Below, in pieces: positions 26,634 to 34,667 of a stretch of DNA of 64,000 bases. The stretch is from AP-15 sp963733945. GTDB taxonomy: Bacteria; Pseudomonadota; Alphaproteobacteria; ATCC43930; CGMCC-115725. The notes under the pieces were generated by a model, which was not told the origin of the DNA, made no database searches, and saw only the letters and a list, made by a program, of their open reading frames with translations. How positions within the stretch are numbered: the first letter of the stretch is position 1; each line of letters begins with the position of its first letter. The translations under genes were made by a program, and so were the position numbers. The DNA lies in NCBI GenBank assembly GCA_963733945.1, contig CAVTFD010000038.1, forward strand, positions 1 through 64,000. The letters run 5' to 3'.

Positions 26634-27455
26634 ATGCGCAAGCGCGTAGCGATCTCCTTCGTCACGGCGGCGCTGTGGGGCGGCCAGTGCCTGGCGCAGT
26701 CGGCCCCGCCAGCACCCAGCGACACCGACCTCTCCAAAGAGATCGAGAACCCGGTGACGCGGCAGATCACCTTGCCGCTACGCTATGAGGCGGATTTTCT
26801 CGACGGTCCACACAAAGCCACCAAGGACACCTTCGAGCTCGATCAGGCGGTGGTGCCGTTCCGGTTGAACGATGACTGGGCATTGATCACCCGCACCAAA
26901 TTACCGGGCGAGGTGCAGCCGCCGAAAAAGCTCAACGAGCCCTGGGCCGACGGGCTTTCCAATGGATACACCACATTCTTTCTGTCGCCGGAGCATGGGC
27001 GGGGGCTTTATTGGGGCGTCGGACCGGTTCTTTATTATCCGACGGCGACGAACCCGGCGCTCGGCGTCAACAAATGGGGATCGGGGCCCTCGGTGGCCTT
27101 TATCAAAAAGGATCAAAGCCCGTGGGATTTTGGGGCGGTCGTCAACAACATCTGGTCCTTTGGCGGCCCGACAACCGGCAGCGACCGCACCAACCAATTG
27201 TTTTTGAACCCGTTCGTCAACTATCACTTCGGCGATGGCTGGTCGGTCGGCTCGTCGCCGGAAATCACCACGAACTGGATCGCGAGCGGCGGGAAGTGGA
27301 CTGTCCCGGTCGGCGGCGGCTTTGGCAAGGTGATCCGGGTCAGCGCCCAGCCCGTCAGATTTGACCTCGACGCCTATTACAACGCGATCCGGCCCGCGGC
27401 TGGCAACGAGACATGGCTGCTGCAGCTCAAGGTTACGTTTCAGTTCCCGCGCTGA
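26634..27455 (+). CDS. Outer-membrane beta-barrel-like protein ("neuromedin U"-type annotation)
   Basis: A 273-residue protein with a signal peptide (MRKRVAISFVTAALWGGQCLAQ). The mature chain has alternating, aromatic-rich strands (GLYWGVGPVLYYPTATNPALG, LFLNPFVNYHFGDGWSVGSS) and ends in LLQLKVTFQFPR, a terminal strand closing in aromatic plus Arg, as in outer-membrane barrels. Similar proteins are often carried as 'transporter' or 'neuromedin U' in annotations. It lies 31 nt after DUF2252 in the sulfatase operon and may admit a sulfated substrate or export a product (inference). Confidence 0.75.
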   Translation: MRKRVAISFVTAALWGGQCLAQSAPPAPSDTDLSKEIENPVTRQITLPLRYEADFLDGPHKATKDTFELDQAVVPFRLNDDWALITRTKLPGEVQPPKKLNEPWADGLSNGYTTFFLSPEHGRGLYWGVGPVLYYPTATNPALGVNKWGSGPSVAFIKKDQSPWDFGAVVNNIWSFGGPTTGSDRTNQLFLNPFVNYHFGDGWSVGSSPEITTNWIASGGKWTVPVGGGFGKVIRVSAQPVRFDLDAYYNAIRPAAGNETWLLQLKVTFQFPR

Positions 27456-27500
27456 GACAACCGTTCAACGGCTCCTCCCCGCGCGTCAGGCGGCCTTGCC

Positions 27501-27719
27501 GATGGCTCGGCGCCGCTCGTCGTCGACACGTTGCGGGACAAGATCGCGGAATTGAAGATGCGGGGTCTGACGATCCTGCTGGCCGAGCAGCGCGTCGACT
27601 TTGCGCTGGCGCTCGCCGATCGCGTTTATGTGCTGGAAAAAGGCGCCGTCCGCTATTCCGGCGCGGCCGCCGAACTGCGCGAAGACAAGGCGCTCGTCGA
27701 CCGGCTGCTGTCGCTGTAA
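27501..27719 (+). pseudogene. C-terminal fragment of a LivF-type ABC ATPase
   Basis: The frame reads APLVVDTLRDKIAELKMRG, then LTILLAEQRVDFALALADRV and YVLEKGAVRYSGAAAELRED, ending LSL-stop at 27719. This is the segment after the Walker B/D-loop of branched-chain amino-acid ABC ATPases (LivF). Walker A, the signature motif and Walker B are missing, so it cannot hydrolyse ATP. The upstream junction (GLADGS) does not restore the family sequence. It is a relic at the right end of the sulfatase segment. Confidence 0.75.
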
Positions 27720-27743
27720 CGAGCGCTGCCCGGCCGAAGCGTC

Positions 27744-28490
27744 TCAAAAGTCGCGCAGCAGCGCTCCGAAGCCGTCGACCGGGTCGGCAATGCCGGTGCG
27801 GCGCAATGCCCACCAATAAGTCGCGGTGTTGATCGCCAGCACCGGCTTGTCCAGCCACAGCTCAGCCGAGGCAGCGAGCCGCGCCATCGCCAGGTTGGTG
27901 CCGACCTGAACGACGGCCTCGACATCGGGGCCGTCGACGGCGAGGACCGCGTCGCGCAATTCCCGCTCACCGACATGCGCGATCAACACCGGGCTGGCGC
28001 ATTTGAGCCCGACGAGGCGCACCACCTCGAACCCGCAATCGGTGAAAAAGCGCCGCACCTGCTGATCGGCGACCGGCATATAAGGGGTGACGATCCCGAT
28101 GCGTTTGATCTCGCCACAGCGCCGCAAGGCTTGGCGCGACGCGTCCGAACCCATCGTCACGGTGACGCCGGCCCGTACCTCGATGCGCTCTCGAAGACGC
28201 TCGCTGCCGTCGAGCCCGCCCCAGAAGGTCTCCGACGACATCCCCATGATCAGGTGGCTGGGCTCGCAGGTCATCACCCGGTCGACCGCTGCCAATAATT
28301 CGCGATCGACGGTATCGATCAGCTTCTCAAAATCGGCGTCGCCGCGGAGCGGGTCATTGGGAATGTGGATGCGGGCAAAGTGGTTGGTGACGCCGCGCGG
28401 GCGCATCATGTCGAATTCCGGCTGCACCACGGTGTTGGTGCTCGGTGCGATGATGCCGAACTTGATCCGCCAGGCGCGCGCGTCGGTCAT
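27744..28490 (-). CDS. Asp/Glu racemase superfamily protein, maleate isomerase/arylmalonate decarboxylase-like
   Basis: A 248-residue protein from ATG 28490 (GGGAGA upstream). The N-terminus WRIKFGIIAPSTNTVVQPEF and the block IKRIGIVTPYMPVADQQVRRFF match the maleate isomerase/AMDase group, which uses two cysteines. One candidate Cys lies in VGLKCASPVL; the first family Cys position, around HLIMGMSSETFW, has Ser instead. Activity as isomerase is therefore uncertain, and decarboxylase-like or other chemistry is possible. It is adjacent to fumarylacetoacetase (43-nt gap, same strand), which suggests dicarboxylate/aromatic catabolism. Confidence 0.78.
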   Translation of the reverse strand: MTDARAWRIKFGIIAPSTNTVVQPEFDMMRPRGVTNHFARIHIPNDPLRGDADFEKLIDTVDRELLAAVDRVMTCEPSHLIMGMSSETFWGGLDGSERLRERIEVRAGVTVTMGSDASRQALRRCGEIKRIGIVTPYMPVADQQVRRFFTDCGFEVVRLVGLKCASPVLIAHVGERELRDAVLAVDGPDVEAVVQVGTNLAMARLAASAELWLDKPVLAINTATYWWALRRTGIADPVDGFGALLRDF

Positions 28491-28533
28491 TCTCGATTCT
28501 CCCGCCGCCGGGGTGCGCGAGCTTACGCGCCGT

Positions 28534-29844
28534 TCAGATGATGCGCGCGCGGCACTCGCCAAAGCCGATCGGCGTAAAGCCGGTGCGGTGGCAATGGGCG
28601 CGGAGGATGACCTCGTCGCCATTTTCGACAAAGGTCCGGGTCTCGCCAGAGGCCAGCGTGGTTGCTCGCCTTCCGTCCTCGCTCAATTCCATCAGGCTGC
28701 CATAGCCTTCGCGAGTCGGGCCGGAGATCGTGCCGGTGCCGAACAGGTCGCCGGCGCGCAGATTGCAGCCGCCGCTGGTGTGGTGCGCCACCAATTGCGC
28801 CAAGGTCCAGTAGAGATCGGTCGTGTTGCTGGCCGACATCCGATGCGGCGGCAGCCCTTTTGCCCGCAACCCCTCGGTCAGCAGAAAGGCTTCGAGCGCG
28901 ATATCGAAAGCGCCCGCGCGCTGGTCGGCATCGCCCCACAGGTGGGGCAGGGGGCGCGGATCCCCGGTAGGCCGCGCCGGCTGGGCCACGCGGAACGGAG
29001 CCAGCGCCTCGGAGGTGACGATCCATGGCGACACCGTCGAGCCGAAGCTCTTGCCGAGGAACGGCCCCAGCGGCTGCAACTCCCAGCCCTGCACGTCGCG
29101 CGCCGACCAGTCGTTGACGAGCCCGAGCCCGGCGATGTGGTCGCTCGCCTGGGCGATCGGGATCGGTTCGCCCTGGGCGTTGCCGGGGCCGATCCAGACC
29201 GCGAGTTCGAGTTCGTAATCGAGCTTTTGCGACGGGCCAAAGCTGGGCGCGGCCTCGTCCGGCGCCTTACGCTGGCCATTTGGGCGGCGGATCGGCACAT
29301 TCGACGGGCGCACTGAGGAGGCGCGGCTGTGATAGGCCACCGGCACATATTTGTAATTGGGGTTGAGCGGATTGTTCGGATCGCGCCGGCGTCCGCCATT
29401 CGTCGCGTGATGGATCCCGGCAAAGAAGTCGGTGAACTCGCCGATGGCAGCCGGCAGATGCAGGGTGCATTGGGCCGCCGGGTGCAGCAGCCGTGCAGCG
29501 ATCTCTTCGGCCTTTGCCCGCTCGGCGCCGTCGGTGGCGAGCAACGCGGAGACCCGCCGGCGCAATGCCGCCCGCGGCGCGGAGCCAAGCGCCATCAGCG
29601 GGTTCAAGGCCGGACCCGCTGCGGCCTCGGCCGCTTTTCCCGCCTCGCCCGAAAACAGCCCCGCTTCGAGTGCGGCAGAGAGATCAAAGATCATGTCGCC
29701 AATTGCGACCCCACCGCGCGGTGCGCCGCCTGGCGGGCTGAACACCCCGAGCGGCAGATTCTGGATCGGAAACTCGCTATGGCCCCTGGCCGAGGCGACC
29801 CAGCTTTCCCGCTTTGCATCATGGGTTTCGTCGATCCCGGTCAT
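28534..29844 (-). CDS. fahA: Fumarylacetoacetase
   Basis: A 436-residue hydrolase that splits fumarylacetoacetate to fumarate and acetoacetate, the last step of tyrosine/homogentisate breakdown. Motifs: FTDFFAGIHHATNGG, the metal-ligand strand LDYELELAVWIGPGN, GLGLVNDWSARDVQGWE, and the C-terminal SASNTTDLYWTLAQLVAHH followed by NLRAGDLFGTGTISGP. Length and motif order are normal for the full-length FAH type. No homogentisate dioxygenase or maleylacetoacetate isomerase gene is in the window; the neighbouring maleate-isomerase-like protein may fill a related role. Confidence 0.93.
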   Translation of the reverse strand: MTGIDETHDAKRESWVASARGHSEFPIQNLPLGVFSPPGGAPRGGVAIGDMIFDLSAALEAGLFSGEAGKAAEAAAGPALNPLMALGSAPRAALRRRVSALLATDGAERAKAEEIAARLLHPAAQCTLHLPAAIGEFTDFFAGIHHATNGGRRRDPNNPLNPNYKYVPVAYHSRASSVRPSNVPIRRPNGQRKAPDEAAPSFGPSQKLDYELELAVWIGPGNAQGEPIPIAQASDHIAGLGLVNDWSARDVQGWELQPLGPFLGKSFGSTVSPWIVTSEALAPFRVAQPARPTGDPRPLPHLWGDADQRAGAFDIALEAFLLTEGLRAKGLPPHRMSASNTTDLYWTLAQLVAHHTSGGCNLRAGDLFGTGTISGPTREGYGSLMELSEDGRRATTLASGETRTFVENGDEVILRAHCHRTGFTPIGFGECRARII

Positions 29845-29963
29845 CGCCCCTCACCCCTTGTCAGCGAGCCTGCTCGGCGCCGATCATCCTCCAATTCCGC
29901 TGCCGAAGGCGAGACGGAAATGACTGCTCTGCGGGGGCCGACCTGTCCCTGGTTTGGCGTAAG

Positions 29964-31163
29964 ATGAATTTGATCGTCCGTTTTGTCGTTGCCCTATGGC
30001 ACGTCGCCGGGCTCTTGCTCGTTGCCGTGCTCGTGATCGAATTCGGCGTCGACGGGTGGCGGCGGCTGGGCCGATGGCTGCATTATCGCCGCCCGACCCG
30101 GCCCGACCGCACGGCTGCCGCAGACGCCTACGCCGGCGCTCAATGGTCGGTCGCTTACTTTGACGAGTTCCGTCGCGCGGTCCGGGTCGACTGGAAACCC
30201 TATGTCGAATGGTGGCAGCGCCCGTTCCGCGGCGCCTATGTGACGCTCGACGAGCGCGGGCTGCGGCCGACACCGGGCGAGAATGCGCCGGAAGGAGAAG
30301 CAATCCGGATCCTGTGCTTCGGCGGCTCGACGATGATGGGCATGGGTGCGCGCGACGAGCACACGATACCGGCGGTGCTGACCCGACGTCTCGGCGAACT
30401 GAGCCACCGCGTTGGGGTGACCAATTACGGCCAGCTTGGCCACAACAGTACGCAGGAAGCGATCACGCTGCAGCAGCTCCTAAAGGCTGGAGAGCGGATC
30501 GACATCGCGGTCTTTTACGACGGTATCAACGAGATGGCCTGCGCCGAGCAGACCGGCCGGGCCGACGGCTTGTTCAACGAAGCGCGGCGCCGTGCCGAGT
30601 TCAACTTGCTGCATCCCGATCGTCGCCGCGAGCTGTTCGCAGCGGCAATGATCATGGCCGCGCCACGCACCCTCCGCCGGCTGCGCCAATTGACCGGGCT
30701 AAGCCTCGCCGGGCCGGTACCGGCGACCGAAGCGGATCTGTCGCGGGTCGACATTGGCGCTCTCGCCGCGGAAGTAATCGCCGTTTATGAGGCGAATCTG
30801 CGGCTGGTTCGGCTCCTGGCGCGCGAATACGGCTTTCGCCCGATTTTTTTCTGGCAGCCGGCGCTGACCACAAAGCGGACGTTGACCCGCGACGAGCAGC
30901 GCTGGGAAAAGGATTATACAAAACATCCCGAAGCGCGCCGCCGGCTCTACGCCGCGATCCTCGACGCGCGCCGGGGCTGTCGCGAAATCGCCTATGCCGC
31001 CGATACGGTCGACCTGTCGGCGCTGTTTGACGATTGGACGGACCCGGTCTACATCGATCTCTATCATCTGTCGGAAGCCGGCAATGCCGCGGTCGCCGAG
31101 GCGATGCTGCCCAGCCTCGCCGCTGCCGTGCAAGCGCTGGAGCAGGAACGGCAGCGGGGGTAG
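29964..31163 (+). CDS. Membrane-anchored SGNH/GDSL-type hydrolase
   Basis: A 399-residue protein. One N-terminal transmembrane helix (about residues 5-27, FVVALWHVAGLLLVAVLVIEF) is followed by a periplasmic SGNH fold: block I ILCFGGSTMMGMG (Ser nucleophile), block II VGVTNYGQLGHNS, block III AVFYDGINEM and the terminal catalytic pair in YIDLYHLSEAGN (D..H). It probably removes acyl groups from a polysaccharide or lipid, but the substrate is unknown. ATG 29964 sets the start just before the TM helix. Confidence 0.83.
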   Translation: MNLIVRFVVALWHVAGLLLVAVLVIEFGVDGWRRLGRWLHYRRPTRPDRTAAADAYAGAQWSVAYFDEFRRAVRVDWKPYVEWWQRPFRGAYVTLDERGLRPTPGENAPEGEAIRILCFGGSTMMGMGARDEHTIPAVLTRRLGELSHRVGVTNYGQLGHNSTQEAITLQQLLKAGERIDIAVFYDGINEMACAEQTGRADGLFNEARRRAEFNLLHPDRRRELFAAAMIMAAPRTLRRLRQLTGLSLAGPVPATEADLSRVDIGALAAEVIAVYEANLRLVRLLAREYGFRPIFFWQPALTTKRTLTRDEQRWEKDYTKHPEARRRLYAAILDARRGCREIAYAADTVDLSALFDDWTDPVYIDLYHLSEAGNAAVAEAMLPSLAAAVQALEQERQRG

Positions 31164-31167
31164 GATT

Positions 31168-31293
31168 TTGGAACTGTGGATATTGCTGGGCTTAGCGGTC
31201 ATCGCTATGGCGATCGGTGCTGTAGCCCGCCTGCGCCGATCACGCCGCATTGCCGACGAGCACGAGACCCAGAATATCTACCCGTTGTGGTAG
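31168..31293 (+). CDS. Small single-pass membrane protein (41 residues)
   Basis: TTG 31168 starts 4 nt after the SGNH stop and sits behind GGGGGTAGG. The product is a single hydrophobic helix, LWILLGLAVIAMAIGAVARL, then a basic stretch RRSRRIADEHETQ and a terminal NIYPLW. The frame is in the right place for translational coupling, and the composition is typical of small inner-membrane proteins. The TTG start and short length keep confidence moderate. Confidence 0.45.
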   Translation: MELWILLGLAVIAMAIGAVARLRRSRRIADEHETQNIYPLW

Positions 31294-31435
31294 CGAGCGA
31301 CAGGCTCGTCAGACGGGGACAAATCCGCGCCGGGCGTGGCCCGTTCGGCTCTCGACGATGCTGTCCACGCGTTGCGCACGCCTGGCGCCGCGGCTAGTCT
31401 GAGGCGCTGGCTCCACGCGACGAGGCTGCCGGCAC

Positions 31436-31525
31436 GGAGGGGTGGCCGAGCGGTTGAAGGCGCACGCCTGGAAAGTGTGTAGACGGTGATGAATCGTCTC
31501 GCGGGTTCGAATCCCGCCCCCTCCG
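31436..31525 (+). tRNA. tRNA-Ser(GGA)
   Basis: The acceptor arms GGAGGGG/CCCCTCC pair exactly, the T-arm is GCGGG-TTCGAAT-CCCGC, and the anticodon stem CACGC/GTGTG carries loop CTGGAAA (anticodon GGA at 31470-31472). A long variable arm (TAGACGGTGATGAATCGTCT) confirms a serine tRNA. The encoded CCA follows at 31526-31528. The ~150 nt after it are AT-rich and show no recognisable feature. Confidence 0.97.
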
Positions 31526-31680
31526 CCAACCGCTTAATAATATCAATATTTTGAAATAGTCACGGTAAAGCCGCGGCCCGGTTTAGCTCGACATCGTTCA
31601 TTTAGGAGCGCCCTTGGGTATGCGGCGGGAGGCGCTGCCCCCTTTTGAGAAATTGCAGTGAGAAATTGCCAGCCCCGTTA

Positions 31681-32427
31681 TCAACGGGCGACTATTTCTC
31701 CGACAGTTCCGGCGGGAAATCCGGATTCGCTTCCCAACGACCTCACTGAAGGCGGTTTCCTACCAACAGAATGGCTAGAGCTAAACCGGATCGCAGCGAG
31801 CCCAGCCAATCCGATCCCGAGCAATGAAAGGGTCATCGGCTCCGGTACGGGATCCGCGGGAGGGTCAATACCCAGGAGGCCGAAGACGAGGTCGTTGTAG
31901 TCGAAGTCACTATTTTGATTGGCCAGCAAATCCTCCATGCCGGCAAAGGTCCAGTCGTCGATCGGCGCGATCCCGGTCATCACGCCATAAGCCGGACCCA
32001 GGTCCGCCTGGGTCAAGTACGTACGAGGTGCGTCAGTTTGGAAATCGGCGTAGGTCGATTGAACGGCGATGTGCTGGTGACCGTCACTTGCGGCGACGCC
32101 GGCCTGAAAGCTGTCACCGGTCGTTTGGTTGGTGAATACAAAATCGAGAACCTGGCCTACCGTAAGGCCGGTTATTATCGCCTCGGTGCCGAACGGATCC
32201 AGATTGCTGACCAGCAAACTCACGCCATTGAAAAGCAGATCCACATCGGCGGCGCTCTTGTAGGCGAAGACGATGTCCACTGTCGACGCAGTCGCGGTGA
32301 TCGCGCAGGTCGTGCCGGCGCCGGGATCCGGCGCACTGATCTGCGTGCTGGACACGCACGTCGCCTGGGCCTGGCCGGCGGCGCCGAGGGCGATAAGGGC
32401 CGCCGCAGCGAGCAAGAGCTTTTTCAT
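31681..32427 (-). CDS. PEP-CTERM protein with DUF4114-like domain
   Basis: A 248-residue secreted protein from ATG 32427, signal peptide MKKLLLAAAALIALGAAGQA. The mid-protein segment DDWTFAGMEDLLANQNSDFD (then YNDLVF) is the DUF4114 signature, an acidic, probably calcium-binding loop. The exosortase signal DPVPEPMTLSLLGIGLAGL follows near residue 205, but the chain continues ~35 residues beyond the usual basic end (RFSSSHSVGRKPPSVRSLGS...), unusual for this class. A stop lost by mutation is possible. It is likely an extracellular matrix or surface protein. Confidence 0.82.
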   Translation of the reverse strand: MKKLLLAAAALIALGAAGQAQATCVSSTQISAPDPGAGTTCAITATASTVDIVFAYKSAADVDLLFNGVSLLVSNLDPFGTEAIITGLTVGQVLDFVFTNQTTGDSFQAGVAASDGHQHIAVQSTYADFQTDAPRTYLTQADLGPAYGVMTGIAPIDDWTFAGMEDLLANQNSDFDYNDLVFGLLGIDPPADPVPEPMTLSLLGIGLAGLAAIRFSSSHSVGRKPPSVRSLGSESGFPAGTVGEIVAR

Positions 32428-32811
32428 TACGTCCGTCCACAGAACCTGAAAATTCCAACCACCGCGACAACAGCCGTCCCCATGAGCCTTGAGATCATCT
32501 GTTGTCAAATTCCTTCTCGGCGATTAGTTAATGCATTTTCACTATTCATGCAAAACAATTCTTGTTTAATTTTTTAACCAAGAAAAAATCGAAAGTAGCT
32601 GATAAGGTAACGTCCCACCGGCTCTCTCCATTTCGTTGACGATCGTCGGCTTTCCGCCCGTATCGGAAATGTTCCGGTACGGTACGGAATGGTATTATTG
32701 GAGCTTCCGAGGGAAAATCAAGCGTTTGCCGAGCGCTTAAATACGCTACGACATTGATATTAAAGGGACGCCCTCGCCGCCAGCGCTAGCCGAATCGCCT
32801 CTGACGGTTCG
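32428..32811. other. AT-rich intergenic region upstream of the PEP-CTERM gene
   Basis: No gene is supported. The segment is distinctly AT-rich between 32510 and 32610 and presumably holds the promoter of the minus-strand PEP-CTERM gene. An imperfect inverted repeat, TTCCGGTACGGTACGGAA, lies near 32670-32690 and could be an operator. No terminator with a clear T-run was found for the SDR gene ending at 32812. Confidence 0.4.
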
Positions 32812-33576
32812 TCAGCCGGAGGCTGCGAAGCCGCCGTCGACCGGAATGGCTGCGCCGGTCACGAAGTCGGAAGCGGCGGAGGCGAGAAAGACCGCGACGC
32901 CCGCGAGATCCTCGGGCATGCCCCAACGGCCGGCCGGGGTGCGCGCCAAGACGCGCTCGTGAAGCCCGGCGACCTCGCGGCGCGCGTTTACGGTCAGCTC
33001 GGTATCAATCCAGCCGGGCAGCACCGCATTGACCTGGATGTTGTCCGCCGCCCAGGCGGCGGCCAGGGATTTCGTCAGCTGGACGAGCCCACCCTTGCTG
33101 GCTGCGTAGGGCACCGCATAGGCCGCGCCGAAGATCGAGTACATCGAGCCGATATTGATGATCTTGCCGCCGCCGGCGCGCTTCATCGCCGGGTGGGCTG
33201 CCTGCGCGCAGATGAACGCCCCGGTCAGGTTGGTGGCAAGCACGGTCTGCCACTCGGCTGCGCTGTAGGTCTCCGCCGGCTTGCGAATCGACATGCCGGC
33301 ATTGTTGACCAGGATGTCGAGCCTGCCGAAGCGGTCGATGGCCGTCCCGACCATTGATCGGCACGAGCTTTCATCGGCAACATCGAGCGCAATGAAAGTG
33401 TTATCGGCGCCGAGCTCCGAAAGCGCGCGCAGCGCCGCCTCGGATTTAACCGCATCGCGCGCCGCCACGATGATCTTGGCCCCGGCGGCGGCAAGCCCGC
33501 GCGCCATGCCAAGCCCGATGCCGCCATTGCCGCCGGTGACCACGGCGACGCGCCCGGAGAGGTCGAACAGGATCAT
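32812..33576 (-). CDS. SDR-family oxidoreductase, gluconate 5-dehydrogenase-like
   Basis: A 254-residue classical SDR: TGGNGGIGLGMARGLAAAGA (cofactor loop), NNAGMSIRKPAET, catalytic Ser in NIGSMYSIFG, YAASKGG for the Tyr/Lys pair, PGWIDTEL and the terminal VDGGFAASG. The NAGMSIRKPAE context and the AYAVPYAASKGG block resemble sugar-acid (gluconate/2-deoxygluconate) dehydrogenases, though substrate assignment within SDRs is weak. It follows the DUF3035 lipoprotein gene at a 97-nt distance on the same strand but is not part of the conserved lspA block. Confidence 0.87.
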   Translation of the reverse strand: MILFDLSGRVAVVTGGNGGIGLGMARGLAAAGAKIIVAARDAVKSEAALRALSELGADNTFIALDVADESSCRSMVGTAIDRFGRLDILVNNAGMSIRKPAETYSAAEWQTVLATNLTGAFICAQAAHPAMKRAGGGKIINIGSMYSIFGAAYAVPYAASKGGLVQLTKSLAAAWAADNIQVNAVLPGWIDTELTVNARREVAGLHERVLARTPAGRWGMPEDLAGVAVFLASAASDFVTGAAIPVDGGFAASG

Positions 33577-33673
33577 CTCAGAGCGAACTCGATCCGGAAA
33601 GCGAAACCCACGACAAAAACGAGCACACCTTCATCCCAGGCCTGTCCTCGCGAGCGGGGCGACGGAGAGCGGC

Positions 33674-34159
33674 TCAATAAATCCCCTTCAGCGGGGTCGT
33701 CTCGCGCTTTTCGACGGTGGCCCCGGCGGTGTCGGTGGCGCCTGACGTCAACAGCTTGTTCGAAAGGCTTTGCGAGCCGACGATCGCATTCTGGTCTGGG
33801 GCCTGTGCGTTGGATGGGCCGATATCGGGTAGGCCGCCAGAGCCGCGCAGACGAAGATCGGCGGCCTGCTTGCCCGGCTCGCCGGGTCCGGCTTGCTCCA
33901 TCGCCTGCTCGGCCTGCTGCTGCGGCGTCTTCTCCTGCGGCCGCGGCGCCCCCGGCTCCGGCGGGCGCAGATCAAAGTCTGGGGGCACCGTCAGCGGCGC
34001 GCGCGATTCGACGGCGAACTCGTCGGGCATCGGTTGATCCATACCAATCAGCTGCTTGAAATCGCCGCAGGCCGAAAGAAGGGAAAGTCCTCCCAGACAA
34101 ACAACGCAAAGCGAGAGCCGACCGCGGCCCGCGCCGCGAAGCAGGCGATATTCGGTCAT
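33674..34159 (-). CDS. DUF3035 lipoprotein
   Basis: A 161-residue protein from ATG 34159 with GGGAGGG upstream. The signal peptide ends in a lipobox, LLSACGDFKQLIG, so it is lipid-anchored. The segment PDEFAVESRAPLTVPPDFDLRPPEPG is diagnostic of DUF3035, a family of alphaproteobacterial lipoproteins regularly encoded after lspA. The rest is Pro/Gln-rich and probably disordered. It likely belongs to an ileS-lspA transcript and would itself be matured by LspA. Confidence 0.87.
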   Translation of the reverse strand: MTEYRLLRGAGRGRLSLCVVCLGGLSLLSACGDFKQLIGMDQPMPDEFAVESRAPLTVPPDFDLRPPEPGAPRPQEKTPQQQAEQAMEQAGPGEPGKQAADLRLRGSGGLPDIGPSNAQAPDQNAIVGSQSLSNKLLTSGATDTAGATVEKRETTPLKGIY

Positions 34160-34184
34160 GGCAGTAATCCCTCCCGCCTTATTT

Positions 34185-34667
34185 TTAATGCGCTTCGCGG
34201 TGCAGAAGCAAGCCGTCGAGCAACATTGCCGCGACGCCGACGCAGATCGCGCTGTCGGCAACGTTGAATGCGGGCCAGTGCCACGCTCCTATATGGAAAT
34301 CGAGAAAATCAATGACGGCGCCATGGCGAATCCGGTCGACGACATTACCGATCGCGCCACCGATTATCAGGCCGATTGCGACCGCAAGGAGCGGGCTGGT
34401 AATCCGGCTCAGCCAATAGAGTAGTCCGGCGATGATCGCGCCGGCGGCAAGCGAGAAGAGGACGGCGTTAAGCCCGCCGCCGCCCGCGGCGCCCGTGTTG
34501 AACAGGCCAAAGCTCATGCCGCGGTTGTAGGTCAAGACGAGGTTGAAAAACGGCGTGACCCGCTCGGCGGCGGCGGCGCTGTCGGCAAAGTGGGCGAGGA
34601 CGGCGGCCTTGCTGAGCTGGTCAAGGACCACGACGATTGCAGCGACGGCAATCCCTCGCCGCAGCAT
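34185..34667 (-). CDS. lspA: Signal peptidase II (prolipoprotein signal peptidase)
   Basis: A 160-residue inner-membrane aspartyl protease that removes lipoprotein signal peptides. It has four hydrophobic helices and the two conserved regions: NLVLTYNRGMSFGLF, then GGAIGNVVDRIRHGAVIDFLDF and WPAFNVADSAICVGVA, supplying the two catalytic aspartates (VVDR and NVADS). The ATG at 34667 overlaps the ileS stop by one base (TGATG), so translation is coupled. A longer frame reaching 35273 is only the antisense-like extension through ileS. Confidence 0.95.
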   Translation of the reverse strand: MLRRGIAVAAIVVVLDQLSKAAVLAHFADSAAAAERVTPFFNLVLTYNRGMSFGLFNTGAAGGGGLNAVLFSLAAGAIIAGLLYWLSRITSPLLAVAIGLIIGGAIGNVVDRIRHGAVIDFLDFHIGAWHWPAFNVADSAICVGVAAMLLDGLLLHREAH

